The notes under the pieces are model-generated. The model saw only the letters and a program-made list of their open reading frames with translations. It was not told the DNA's origin and ran no database searches. The position numbers and the translations under genes are program-made. 64,000 nt of DNA, taken from positions 2,376,924-2,440,923 of the forward strand of contig OZ020616.1 in assembly GCA_963971575.1 (NCBI GenBank). The letters run 5' to 3'. Shown piece after piece: positions 1 through 10,394 of this stretch (positions are counted from its first letter, which is position 1; each line of letters starts with the position of its first letter). This stretch comes from Liopterus haemorrhoidalis (taxonomy: Eukaryota; Arthropoda; Insecta; Coleoptera; Dytiscidae).

Positions 1-351
1 CGAGTATGTATCGTGGATTTTTAACCCTTTCCATACGGGTTATTTTTAAAGTTACAGTTCCTCACGAACATGAGAAACATGGGATTTTTGCAAAAATGTG
101 AAAAAAAAAACTTTTGTCCCCCACCCTAATTGCCAGAGGGATTGATCTAAAAATCTGAAAAAAATCTCAATAATGTACAATGATGGGAACCAGATTAGTT
201 TAACAGGGATTTTTGTTCAGATAGTTTATCAAATTTTTTTATTTTAATCAGATTAGTTTTTCGAAAAATATATATTTTTTTTTGTTAATGTAAAAAGTAA
301 TTATTATTTAAAAATAGATTGTGTATCAAAAAAAGCTCTTAAAACGTAGAT
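1..351 (+). mobile_element. Family A (DINE-1/Helentron-like) internal fragment, cut by window start
   Basis: The blocks 'cccaccctaattgccaga', 'aaaaatctgaaaaaaatct', 'taatgtaca' and 'tttttgttcagat' match the internal part of the complete family A copies near 7.85, 47.35 and 57.97 kb. The 5' end lies outside the window. The 3' part stops where a mariner 3' end begins near 352. Non-coding. Confidence 0.7.
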
Positions 352-473
352 TAAGAAAAAGTGTATTGATTGATCTTATTGGACAATATTTTGAAAAGAA
401 ATAAAGCCACTTTTGTTGATAAATAATTGTTTTTGATCTCAAATCCCGAAATGTAAAAGGCAACCTTCGTTTC
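352..473 (+). mobile_element. 3' end of a DD34D mariner (lineage M4) with right terminal repeat
   Basis: It holds the last codons of an M4-type transposase (compare the GEYFEKQ-like C-terminus of the copy at 9.1-10.8 kb), then the M4 3' untranslated tract, 'gatctcaaatcccgaaat' and the end 'ggcaaccttcgt'. The same tail occurs inverted at 3,413 and direct at 62,850-62,904. Everything 5' of the C-terminus is missing. Confidence 0.65.
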
Positions 474-496
474 AAAAGTTCCGAAAAATACCCTAT

Positions 497-1060
497 ACAG
501 GGTGTTTGTTTGAAACGGGGCACCCCGAAAATCTCCTTTATTTGTAAAGATACAAAAAAACTTCAGAACAAAAGTTAAACTAGACAAAAAGGCCCATCTA
601 AAGGTTACTATAAGAATTCTGAGGCACTTCCGGTTTCACCGGAAATGATGTCATGTTTTGATCTAGCACAGGGAATCGATAATTTTATATTTTTTTCCTA
701 AAAGTACATTAAATTAGCTTTACAATGACACCAAAAAGTCATATTTTTATGTTAACCATTTCAAAATGGCGATCATTTATTTACAAAATAATAATCAACA
801 TAAGTTTTACAAAGTTGAACGTAGCAAGCTTTGAAAACAATAAAAAAAGAAGCAAAATATCTCTAAAATAAACTATTTGACTATTTAGAAAAAAAAAAAC
901 TATTAGTTTTTACAATTATTTTACAAAAAAAAAAAAATTACAAATGTTCGATCAAACCACCATTATGGTCCATACATTTTATACTGTTACATGGTCCCAT
1001 TCTTAATAAAAACTCTTCCATCGCCCTTATAAGAGTACACTCTTGGATATCCCGGATTGC
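497..1060. mobile_element. Degenerate Tc1/mariner-type element remnant
   Basis: It starts with 'tacagggtgtttgtttga', a common form of Tc1/mariner terminus. At 930-1060 the minus strand encodes a transposase-like C-terminus: a run reading IQECTLIRAMEEFLLRM, then a conserved-looking DHNGGLIEHL stop. Between them is AT-rich sequence without a frame. No matching right terminus was found, so the boundaries are approximate. Family placement rests on the general look of Tc1/mariner C-termini. Confidence 0.4.
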
Positions 1061-1171
1061 AAAGATAGTGTGTCGGACAACACCAACGACGATAGAAGAT
1101 TTAGAAGAAAGGGTTAGAAGTGCAATCCAGGATATCCAAGAGTGTACTCTTATAAGGGCGATGGAAGAGTT
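1010..1171. repeat. Inverted repeat, 51-bp arms, of transposase coding sequence
   Basis: The left arm 1010-1060 and right arm 1121-1171 are reverse complements with a single mismatch, separated by about 60 bp. The right arm and spacer read in the plus direction as VCRTTPTTIEDLEERVRSAI followed by IQECTLIRAMEEFL. The left arm gives that last peptide on the minus strand. Two copies of one transposase 3' region therefore lie head to head. Confidence 0.8.
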
Positions 1172-1257
1172 TCTAGTGTTACGGCTCTAATGTTACTACG
1201 CAGCAGACAATATCAAATTGGTTTGCCAAATTTCGTATAGGCAACTTAAAAACAAAC

Positions 1258-1668
1258 AAAAAACCTGGCTCATCGATCACAGCAGAAATATACTGCAACC
1301 AACTGGACAAAATGATGCAAAAACTGATAGAAAAACAGCCTAGATTGGTCAACAAATCGACTCCTATCTTATTGCATGATAACGCTAGACCATACACTGC
1401 ACAAATGACTGTGGCAAAACTACAGGAATTGGAGTTGGAACTTCTTCATCATCCTCCATACTTACCAGACCTAGCCCTAACTGACTACCACTTCTCCCGC
1501 GACAACTTTTTAATAGGAAAACAGTTAAATTCCGACAACGCTGTAAAACTGGCCTTCCAAGAATTCATTGACTCTCGTCCGCCAGGGTTTTATACAACCG
1601 ACCTGAACAACTTGCCGCTTAAATGGCAAAAGTGTATAGACAATATGGGTGCATACTTTGATGAATAA
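1258..1668 (+). pseudogene. DD34D mariner transposase, C-terminal half (lineage M1)
   Basis: This is the C-terminal part of a mariner transposase, the DNA-cutting and joining enzyme of a cut-and-paste transposon. The second catalytic Asp lies in HDNARPY and the third in LTDYHF, 34 residues apart, which is the mariner DD34D signature. The frame continues upstream of the first ATG (1312) as SITAEIYCNQLDKMMQKL, so that ATG is not the true start. The N-terminal DNA-binding domain and the first catalytic Asp are missing. The frame ends normally at NMGAYFDE. A second, more broken copy sits at 56.1-58.7 kb. Non-functional. Confidence 0.85.
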
Positions 1669-1739
1669 AATAATTCCTTATATTTGTAAGTTATCAACCA
1701 ACTTTGCCTTTTTTTCTACAAATTTCATCCTTGACGACC
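1669..1739 (+). mobile_element. M1 mariner 3' end and right terminal inverted repeat
   Basis: After the stop codon comes a short 3' tract with a T-run, then 'ctacaaatttcatccttg' and 'acgacc', followed by TA. The inverted form 'gtcgtcaaggatgaaattt' is the left end of the other M1 copy at 56,066. The left half of this copy has been lost. Confidence 0.8.
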
Positions 1740-1741
1740 TA

Positions 1742-2424
1742 ATAAAAAGAAACGTATATACTTTTAGGACAGTGGAGGTATAAAAGAAAAAGAAACAATA
1801 TTTATAGCGTTCTATAGTCGTAAAACTGTAACCAAATGGAGTGAACCAACATTATCAGTTCTTTTCAATATGGCATGTTACAAACTATATAAAATTATCA
1901 TCATTAATAAATCGAACAACGTTCAGCTAAATAAAAAACTTGGATGTTTCCTACAAGTAGATACAACTTTCAGTGTTTGAAAATAATTTTTGAATTTAAT
2001 GTAGCATGTGTAAACACTTTTCAGTCATGCTGCCTGTCTCAAGAATTTAGTCTAGACCTGTTTTTCTACCGTTTTTGGCAACTACGTTAGTTTTATTAGG
2101 TTTATTCGAGAGAAAATTAGTGTTGCTTCATTTATAAATCACAAGAGTTAGCGAGACGTATGTATTAAAACGGCAGTAAATTTAATCAGGGCTTCGTGCA
2201 AAGCAAACTCAGATAATAAGGTAAAATACATTTTATTTTTATTTCACTCTAATTCTATATGAGGACGTATAATTCAAAACGTGGTTCAATGTCACACAAT
2301 ATTTTAAATTGAGATACTGGTATACCGAAATCGCCCAGTCAATTTGCATCATAACTTCTATCTCAAACTTAGTGGCAAAAAAATAACTCAATCGATTTTC
2401 TTTTCATTTGAATTATAGCCTAAT
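1742..2424. other. No recognisable feature
   Basis: AT-rich sequence without an open frame of note, terminal repeats or RNA motifs that I could recognise. Confidence 0.5.
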
Positions 2425-3378
2425 TGACACCACGAAAAATTCCTCGGTCGCTCTTATTACAAACTTAACATTACGAAAAGCGCCTTCGAGCGCTATTGTA
2501 CTTGTCATCACGGAAACGTTCCTCGGTTGGTCCTTTTACAAACTTGACATTACGAAAAATTCCCTCGAGCGCTGTTGAACTTGACATCACGAAAACGTTC
2601 CTCGGTCGCTCTTATTACAAACTTGAAATTACGAAAAGCGCCTTCGAGCGCTATTGAACTTGTCATCATAGAAACGTTCCTCGGTCGCTCTTCTAATAAA
2701 CTTGACATTACGAAAAGCGCCTTCGAGCGCTATGGAACTTGTCATCACGGAAACGTTCTTCGGTCGGTCTTCTTACAAACTTGACATTACGAAAAATTTC
2801 CTCGAACGCTGTTGAACTTGACATCACGAAAACGTTCCTCGGTGGCTCTTATTACAAACTTGACATTACGAAAAGCGCCTTCGAGCGCTATTGTACTTGT
2901 CATCACGGAAACGTTCCTCGGTTGGTCCTTTTACAAACTTGACATTACGAAAAATTTCCTCGAGCGCTGTTGAACTTGACATCACGAAAACGTTCCTCGG
3001 TGGCTCTTATTACAAACTTGACATTACGAAAAGCGCCTTCGAGCGCTATTGAACTTGTCATCACGGAAACGTTCCTCGGTCGGTCTTCTTACAAACTTAA
3101 CATTACGAAAAATTTCCTCGAGCGCTGTTGAACTTGACATTACGAAAAAGTTCCTCGGTCGCTCTTTTTACAAACTTGACATTACGAAAAACGCCTTCAA
3201 GCGCTATTGAACTTGTCATCACGGAAACTTTCCTCGGTCGGTCTTCTTACAAACTCGACATTACGAAAAATTCCCTCGAGCGCTGTTGAACTTGGCATCA
3301 CGAAAACGTTCCTCGAGCGCTCTTATTACAAACTTGACATTACGAAAAGCGCCTTCGAGCGCTATGGAACTTGTTGCT
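2425..3378 (+). repeat. Tandem satellite array, 79-bp monomer (about 12 copies)
   Basis: Spacing between equivalent points ('aacttgacatcacgaaaacg' at 2578, 2815 and 2973) is a multiple of 79 bp. Two monomer types mostly alternate: one with 'cttattacaaacttgac' and 'gcgccttcgagcgct', the other with 'cttcttacaaacttgac' and 'tttcctcgagcgctgtt'. This gives a 158-bp dimer. Each monomer is two related half-units of about 40 bp beginning 'aacttgacat'. Its GC content is clearly above its surroundings. Open frames inside it follow from the period and are not genes. Confidence 0.9.
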
Positions 3379-3412
3379 CTTTTATTTTATTAAAACATAC
3401 CTATTGAAGTCA

Positions 3413-3790
3413 TACGAGGGTTGCCTTTTATATTTCGAGATTTGAGATCAAAAACAATTATTTATCAACAAAAGTGGCTTTATTGTTTTTCAAAATATTC
3501 TCCATGAAGATCAATACACTTTTGCATACGTTTGAACTAATTTTCCATGCACTTTTTCCACTACGATTGAGGCATTTTCCACTCCGATTGTCAAATTATG
3601 TGGAATCAATGCGAACAAATCTTTTTGACGGCCAAATATTCATGCAGTAGTGAATTTATGCTGGTCCCACCAATGCCCAAAGATACCTCAATCTCACGAT
3701 AAGTTACATGACGATCTTGCAGTATCAGTTCACGCATATCATCAATGTTTTGTGGAACAACAACCGATTTTGGACGACGATTTATAAGTT
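3413..3790 (-). mobile_element. Internally deleted M4-type mariner derivative
   Basis: On the minus strand it encodes an N-terminal helix-turn-helix region (RPKSVVVPQNIDDM, then VTYREIEVSLGIGG and LAVKKICSH). It then jumps to the C-terminal region and the terminus 'tacgagggttgcctttta'. The whole catalytic core is missing. The element at 62,533-62,904 has the same deletion with a very similar junction, so both come from one deleted ancestor. The 5' end is fused to reverse transcriptase sequence at about 3,785. Confidence 0.8.
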
Positions 3791-4330
3791 GCAGGGGAGA
3801 TGGAGAATCAACAATACCATTAATATATTTTGCAAATATAGTAATGTCAGATAGAGATCTTTTGTCAGTTACTGTAAGCATCTTAAAATATTTACAAGCG
3901 TTTTTGTAATCCATGCTGGAAATTGGTGCTTTCTTAAAAATATAACAAATAAATCTTTTTTGAACCGGTTCTATTCGGGATATCACATTATAACATTATA
4001 TTATGGATTCCAGACGGTGCAACAGTAACTTAAATGCGAATTTACATATGCATTATATAAAGTGATGACAGATTTGTAATTTTAAAATAATTCTCAACAT
4101 CTTGCAAGCTTTCTGAACTATGGTATTTATATGAATGTCAAATTTTAGCTTTGAACCTATGGTTACACCAAGATCTTTAATATGGCTGACGTTAAGAAAT
4201 ATGTTTGAATATATGCTGTAGGAAAATGAAAAAGTTTGATGGTTTCTAGTGAAAGTTATCTGAAAGCATTTAAAAAAATTTAGAAATAATTTATTTGATA
4301 TACAGTAGTTATGTAAACCTGACTAGATCC
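3785..4330 (-). pseudogene. Non-LTR retrotransposon reverse transcriptase, C-terminal fragment
   Basis: Read on the minus strand, it gives the region at and after the end of the reverse transcriptase domain of Jockey/CR1-like non-LTR elements: a NHQTFSFSYSIYSN stretch, then VSHIKDLGVTIGSKLKFDIH and KACKMLRIILK. After two stops follows RIEPVQKRFICYIFKKAPIS and LSDITIFAKYINGIVDSPS. These match the family's usual pattern (IKDLGV, KLxFxxHI, IExVQxRFLxYI, DlxFlxxxiNGxidsP). The catalytic FADD box would lie upstream and is not present. Decayed and fused to the M4 mariner derivative downstream. Confidence 0.75.
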
Positions 4331-4438
4331 TTTTCCTTTTCTATCTTATAGATTTTAGATTTTGTATGTATAGCTTTTTAGGTTAAATTCTACTTATTTC
4401 TATTTTCTTTTCTTTGATCATATTTTTGGATCACATCT

Positions 4439-5418
4439 GGGGGTCTATTCTGTAAGCATTTCGACAATCGCTTTTACAGTATCGTGTTGAAAGTGCCAGT
4501 TTTCAACACGTCGCGTTGGTATTCTGTAACTTATCGATAGTGCACTTATTGTGTGATAGTGCAGTATTGTGTTGATTTTGAGACGACACGTACGAACGTG
4601 TCGTTTTTGGAAAGATATATTGTTTTTAGACTTTTGAAAGTTGTTTACGTTTAGTTTGAATATATTGATTTACTTATTTTGAGGTTAGTATGATTTAAAA
4701 TGTGTTTTATATATGGAAATATGTATATTTTTGTTGTTTTTTATCTTAAATGTTGGTGTTATGGCCGAAGGCCTTATTATATTTGAAGTATTGGATGAAT
4801 TGGAAGAGGAAGAGACAAGGGGATATGTCAATGAATATTTTAATTTATAAAATAAAAATAAAATACATGTCATAAAATATATTATAAAATAAAAATCCTA
4901 ATAAAACCATAAAAACAAAAACAAAATTAATCTAAATATACCGTCGTGCGGTTTTGCACAATTTTTTGTAGGGGGTAGCGAATGTATTCATTGAGTAAAT
5001 GTTATTTAGGGGATTAGATGGAAATTCCAAATTTCTATGAAGGATTAGCATGACGTCATGAATTAAGAGAAACAAGTCAACCTTTTGAATAATACCTGCT
5101 GGAAGGGAAGTTTGCACAAAATCCTGCTACAATAATTATTATTAGAGTTATTTTAAACAAATTATATTAACTGTTACGGGGCAGAAAAAATTCAGGTCAT
5201 ATGTTATGTACATAGGTGTTATGTAGATATATGTGCATTGTATATACTGTCTAATAACCTCAAAGTTAATTCTGTCACAGTACGTCAAAATTTCAAAATG
5301 GCCACATTTACTTTCGACACTTTCAAACACAAAGTAACACTATACGATGACAGTGTAATGTGCATAGGCAACACGATACTGTGCATGTGACTGTCGTGAA
5401 GTTACAGAATAGACCCCC
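4439..5418. mobile_element. PIF/Harbinger-like non-autonomous element (family H), 980 bp
   Basis: Both ends carry the inverted repeat 'gggggtctattctgtaa'. Subterminal hairpins follow, for example a 10-bp stem around 'gtgccagt' near 4,485 and 'acgacacgt/acgtgtcgt' near 4,585. A target duplication is not obvious. The element at 51,638-53,873 has a related terminus and internal style. Family assignment is an inference from the termini and the short acidic ORF at 4,761. Confidence 0.65.
4761..4850 (+). pseudogene. Short acidic ORF resembling the start of a Harbinger-associated protein
   Basis: This 29-codon frame from ATG reads MAEGLIIFEVLDELEEEE and ends in YFNL. It sits inside the family H element in the position of a transposase start. 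Acidic N-termini with clustered Glu are usual in HARBI1-like transposases. The frame stops early and no catalytic part follows, so it is probably a relic of the autonomous parent. It could also be a chance frame. Confidence 0.3.
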
Positions 5419-6163
5419 AGTCCTTTTTAGGACTATTAGAAAAATTTATTTGTTTCTATTCTGTTCTTATTCTTATATTTTCATTTCATTTCGATACAAG
5501 TGACAGCCATAACACGAATATTACATTTGTTAAATGGTTCCTATTTAAACATATCTAATATGACATCATAAAATGTGACGTTTAAAGTCACGCAACTGCA
5601 TTGACTGGCTGACTAGCCTTTATAACAAATTTTTTATTGAAATTTAAATCAACTATAAAAAATATATATTATTTATTAATTCCACTTTTGACTCCCATTA
5701 GATTTAATCAGCGATTGTATTCTATAATAAATTTATGTAACACATTTTGCAAATGCTATAAAACAGGTAGAATGAAAAAATTTCACAAATGTTCGATACT
5801 CGTAAATATTCTAATTTTTCGGTAATTGAATCCTCATTTAACAAATGGACTAATTAATCCCGATGTGTGCGTGTGTGTGTGTGTATGCCCGCGAGTGTGG
5901 TACCCACTACGTCAACTATAAATCTACCGTCGTTTATGAAAAAATACTGAATTGAATTTAATGCGATCTGGGCGTTCAGACTTCATTTGCAGCCCAAAGC
6001 ATGAAGAAAAGCTCCCCTACCATGATGTGAGATGACAGTGGCATTTATTACATTTTTTTTTTTTTTTTCACTCATACTTAGTTCCTATAATATTTTTTCG
6101 AGTACAATAATGTTTATTGAGTACTAATCTTATATTTGCAACGCACGACTTTATGCCGTTTTT
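5419..6163. other. No gene; short (TG)n tract
   Basis: AT-rich intergenic sequence. A TG microsatellite lies at about 5,865-5,885. Nothing else was recognised. Confidence 0.5.
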
Positions 6164-6291
6164 AGGGATTTGTAGGTATGACCAAAAAACACTTATACCG
6201 TCATTATGTCGTCTGTCTGTCTGTCTCTCTGTTCAGTAAAAATTGTAGCCAAACGGCTAAACCTAGAGAATTGAAATTTGACATGCTTATA

Positions 6292-7598
6292 CAAGGTGTC
6301 TCAAAAGAAATTTTATATTTATTTAGCTTACTGCGTGAACGCAACGTATCCGAGGGGCGCGGGAGTTATGTCAATCGGTAGCCTGGCTCTTGGGAATTCA
6401 GTCGCTATGGAGCGTTTCGGGAGCAGACCGCGCGTTATGCGTGCGAGAGTTTTACAAAAACGGTGATTCGGCGACTGTAGCGCGTAGAAAATTCTGCAGT
6501 ATTCGAGGTTTTCGCCACTTACATGATGCGCCAAGCATTCCTCTCATTCGACATTAGGTTAAAAAGTTTGAAGAGACTGGTACAACGCTGGATAAATCAA
6601 AATCCGGGCGACCTAGGTCATCAAGAACGGTAGAAAACGTGGAGAATGTTAATCAGTCTGTTCGTGACGACCCGAACCTTTCAATTCGGAAGCGCGCAAG
6701 TGCTTTAAATGTGCATAGATCATCATTACATCGCATTATGCACAAAGATTTAAAGCTGCACCCCTACAAAATTCAATTGGTGCAAGAATTAAAGCCCCAA
6801 GATGCCAGTCAGAGGCTTAATTTCGTAAATCAGGTGATTGAGCAATTTTCAACGTTTACCAACATTTTGTTTTCGGATGAAGCTCATTTTCATCTTAATG
6901 GCCACGTAAATAAGCAGAACTGCCGCTACTGGAGTGCAACGAATCCGAAACGCAAACATCAGAAACCCCTACATTCGCCTAAAGTGACCGTATGGGCTGC
7001 GATGTCGGCGCGAGGAATTATCGGCCCTTACTTTTTTGAAGACGAAAGGGGGCGTGCAGTTACAGTGAATTCAGAGCATTATGTGGAGATGTTAGACAAC
7101 TTCTTGGTACCTGAACTGCAAAACTTTCCTGGCTATAACCAAAGAACATGGTTCCAACAGGACGGAGCAACTTCACACACGTCCAATATGTCTCTGCCAC
7201 GTGTTCGTGAAATTTTCTCAGGCAAATTGATCTCCCGGAGAGGTGACATAAATTGGCCTCCACGCAGTCCAGATTTAACCCCTATGGACTTTTTCTTATG
7301 GGGTTATCTTAAATCTAAAGTTTACGCAAATAAACCGACTTCACTGGCGCATTTGAAAGAAAATATCCGTCACGAAATGGCAGCCATCCCTGAGTCCACC
7401 TGCCGAGACGTCATAAGTAATTTTACTGTTCGATTAAATGAGTGCCGAGAACGCGAGGGTCTACATTTAGACGATATTATTTTTAAGAAATAAATCCCCA
7501 AAAAGTGTATTTTAATAATTAATAAACATTTTTTCTATATACGGCTTACTTTTTTTTAATCGATCCACTAAATATAAATTTTCTTTTGAGACACCTTG
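6292..7598 (+). mobile_element. DD41D Tc1/mariner-superfamily transposon, full length, 1,307 bp
   Basis: The termini are 'caaggtgtctcaaaagaaa' and its inverse, about 30 bp inverted repeats. The flanking TA duplication (6,290-6,291 and 7,599-7,600) is confirmed by the empty site in other family A copies. It is the longest of three near-identical copies; the others (28,580 and 50,120) have internal deletions. The element is young relative to its family A host. Confidence 0.95.
6306..7493 (+). pseudogene. DD41D transposase, catalytic domain intact, N-terminus frameshifted
   Basis: This is a cut-and-paste transposase. From ATG 6,639 an uninterrupted 284-codon frame covers the second helix-turn-helix (NLSIRKRASALNVHRSSLHR) and the catalytic core. 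The first Asp is in FSDEAHFHLNG (about residue 80), the second in QQDGATSHT (about 175) and the third in LTPMDFFLWG (about 217). Counting gives 94 and 41 residues between them, hence DD41D. Upstream, the N-terminal domain starting near 6,306 (compare the intact version at 28,584) is broken. Two bases are missing near 6,416 compared with the other copies, and a stop replaces Trp in the PHWVKKFEE region near 6,556. This copy should therefore not make a complete enzyme. It ends at DDIIFKK. Confidence 0.9.
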
Positions 7599-8042
7599 TA
7601 CAACTCTTTGACCCGCACATAGGAAAAGTACTAAAACATCTAAAAAACATATCCCTCTAAAAATATAAACAATTATGTGCTCATCGGATTTTTTTTTTTT
7701 TTAATTCTGATTAGTATATCAAATGAAAGCCCTTACGTAGATTGGATATCAAATGAAAGCCTGTACGTGGATTGACGATCAAAATTTTATTTTTTGCAAA
7801 ATAAATTATTTTGATGCGATTTTTGCCAAAATTGTGCCAACAAATTTTTGTCCCACTCCCTGTAGCCCAGATGGTTTAAACTAAAAATCTGAAAAAAATC
7901 TTATTAATGTACATTGGTGTGAACCGGAATAGTACAACAGGAATTTTTGATCAGATTATGTTTACGGAAAATAATACATTTTTTGTGTTTTTTTGTTGAC
8001 GATGTACAAAAGTTATAGTTATGTAGCACACTATACTAGAAG

Positions 8043-8112
8043 GCGTATCCTGGTCTAATGGTTAGCTTGCTCGCTTGCTACGCAGCAAACAATGATTCGC
8101 TCCCGGGCAAAG
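8043..8112 (+). pseudogene. tRNA-like cassette in family A copy (Gly/Asp/Glu-like)
   Basis: It has an A-box-like 'tggtctaatgg', an anticodon-arm region 'ctcgcttgctacgcagc' resembling tRNA-Gly(GCC), and a B-box-like 'gattcgctccc' about 40 nt later. Total length of about 70 nt fits a tRNA. The 3' half of the T stem (cccgg) looks conserved, but the 5' half (aatga) does not pair with it, so this is a pseudo-tRNA. The flanks are shared with family A copies at 53.1 and 58.2 kb, where the tRNA-like sequence is different. Confidence 0.5.
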
Positions 8113-8606
8113 GAGACCATTTATTTTGTTTAAATTATTTTGTCAAAATTTTAATTATATTTTGGCAAATGTTGCATTTAATTTTTAATTGCGTAAATTT
8201 AATAACCAGTTGGAATTGTTGGAATTATATTTTCATTCTATGTGTCATGTATACGAAACCAGAGGTGCGGAGCATAAGACTTAAAACAACCAATGGAAGC
8301 CATAGGCGCAATTTTCAAAATATTATTGAACCTTGCTATTTAAAAAAATACTGCACATATTTAGAAACCTAAATAATGGTATTAGGTATTCGAATTAAAA
8401 TTAACAAAAAATATTTTAACATAAAATTTGTTTTTAAAGCTCTTAGGTTAATAGAAGGTAAATTATTTTAAAAATATCGTTCATTTTGCCGTGATTACTA
8501 CAAAGCAAAATTTGTCCTACACACTCAGCATGCCGCTTTCACTTATTATATACCTGCGAAACCCTGCAATGTGTGAAAATTCACACTTCACATCCATTTT
8601 TTTTTA

Positions 8607-9130
8607 ATATGGCATATTTCATCAAGGAATGAATTGATGAAATTTGCTGAAACAAAACATGTGAGAAAAACAGAAAACCAATCTAAAGATCCGAAATATT
8701 TGTTAAATAATGTAAATCTCTTCACAGAATAACTTATATCGCTGAGTAAATGGGTAGATATTAGAAAAAAGTATTCAAAATGACAGATAGTATATATTCG
8801 TATTTTTGTATATGATTCATTTGTTTTTTCAGTGGGGTTATATTAATCAATTAAATAGGAAAAAACGTTTGCCAGAAAATATCAAGATCACAGTTGCCAG
8901 TTGGCTATACAAGCTGGTGCCAACAAAAATCCATATATGCTGACACAGTTCTCTGAAAAATAATGTGTCTTCTGCTTTTTTCTATTAACAAACATTTAAT
9001 AACAGAACGCAATTTTCTTTTTATATTACAACATTATGTTATCCAAAATAAACTCAAAAAGATTAATTTCTTAAATCAAATTTAGCTTTTATTGTTATAT
9101 GGACGTAGATCTAAAAATATAATAAACATT
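8607..9130. other. No recognisable feature
   Basis: AT-rich sequence without coding, RNA or repeat signals that I could recognise. Confidence 0.5.
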
Positions 9131-9302
9131 TACAAAAGAGTTACATTTTACGTTTTTACAAACGACTACTAGATGGAAATATTGAAATATGTCATTATTA
9201 AATTCGTAAAATTTGACATTTGTTGTTGTGAAATCACTGGCAGCTTATAAATTGACCGAATAGTTTGTTGACAGTGTTTGAAAAAAACAAGTTTGTGAAA
9301 AC

Positions 9303-10336
9303 ATGGATATTACTCGTGAAGGTTTTCATTGTTTGATTTTTAACGATTTTAGTAAAGCCTAACTCAACAACAACGCATAGATTCGCTTCGTTCAACTATT
9401 GGTAATGAAGCACCACCAGAAAAGACTGTTTACAATTGGTTTGCAGAATTTCGTCGTGGTCGTGCGTCCATCAGTGATGAATCTCATGAAGGTCGACCAA
9501 AATCGGTTGTGATTCAAAAAAACATCAATTCTATGCTCAAAATGATTGAAGAAGATCGGTATGTGACTTATCGTGAGATAGAGGCATTCTTTGGCATATC
9601 GCAGACTGCAATACATTCGATTTTACATGAACATTTAGTTGTGAAAAAGATCTGTTCCCGATGGATTCCGCATAATTTGACCGAAGCTAAAAAATAGGCT
9701 CCTGTTGATTGGTGTACGAGAATGCTAAAAAAATTCAACCTAGGCACTGCAAAATCCGTATACAACATCGTTACAGGTAACGACACTTGGATTTATTCAT
9801 ATGAAACTAAGCAACAATCTACTGATTGGGTCTTCCAAGATGAACCGACACCCACAAAACTTGTTTCACGAAATACTTCCAAGAAAATGCTTGTTTCTTC
9901 GGTTGTACTGGACATGTCGCAACCATTCCTTTAGATGATCGGAGAACTGTTAATGCTGAATGGTATACAACAATTACTTTGCCAGAAGTCATCTACAAAA
10001 TCAGGAAAAACAACCAAAAACGTCGCATCATTTTTCATGACAATGCAAGCTCCAACACAGCACGTCAACCAATTGATTATTTGAAGGAGAAAAACATCGA
10101 ATTAATGTCTCTTTGTCCGTATTCACCCGATTTATCATCTAACGACTTTTTTTGTTCCCCAATGTCAAATAAAAATTGCGTGGACAGCGATTTTCATCAA
10201 CTCAAGAACTGTTGAAGCCTTCGAAAACCATGTTTTTGAGATACCAACTTCAGAGTGGAAAAAATGTTTCGAGAATTGGTTTGAACGCATGCAAAAGTGT
10301 ATAAATCTTAAAAGCGAATATTTTGAAAAGCAATAA
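9303..10336 (+). pseudogene. M4 mariner transposase, broken by stops and frameshifts
   Basis: The product is a DD34D mariner transposase. From ATG 9,303 it reads MDITREGFHCLIFNDF, then a stop and frame change. It continues as EKTVYNWFAEFRRGRASISD, VTYREIEAFFGISQTAIHSI and KICSRWIPHNLTEAKK. After a stop near 9,695 it continues with TGNDTWIYSYE, whose normal GDE box reads GND and is therefore altered. The second catalytic Asp is in IIFHDNASSNT and the third in LSSNDFF, 34 residues apart. The C-terminus SEWKKCFENWFERMQKCINL ends at EYFEKQ. Overall length fits a full mariner gene of about 345 codons. Inactive. Confidence 0.85.
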
Positions 10337-10394
10337 AACAGTTTGTTCCAAAAAAAATTTTTCTTTATTAGATTTTGTAAAAACTTAAAAGATA

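Larger units (their letters stand above)
6164..8597 (+). mobile_element. Family A DINE-1/Helentron-like element, interrupted by a DD41D transposon
   Basis: The 5' end 'agggatttgtaggtatgacc' follows a T-run. A GTCT microsatellite, 'ttgtagccaaacggctaaac' and the internal blocks shared with other copies follow. The 3' end carries the inverted subterminal copy 'atacctgcgaaaccct', the hairpin 'gtgtgaa-aa-ttcacac' and a T-run. Removing 6,290-7,598 restores the uninterrupted sequence 'cttatacaactctttgaccc' seen at 52.7 and 57.7 kb. A tRNA-like segment lies at 8,043-8,112. No transposase is encoded; movement would need a Helentron Rep-helicase in trans. Confidence 0.8.

Noticed and set aside
2575..3407. 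Repeated frames reading SSVGLLTNLTLRK
   Set aside because: By-products of the 79-bp satellite, whose dimer length of 158 bp does not preserve one frame along the array.
8043..8112. Functional tRNA gene
   Set aside because: Acceptor and T stems do not pair; kept as a pseudo-tRNA cassette only.
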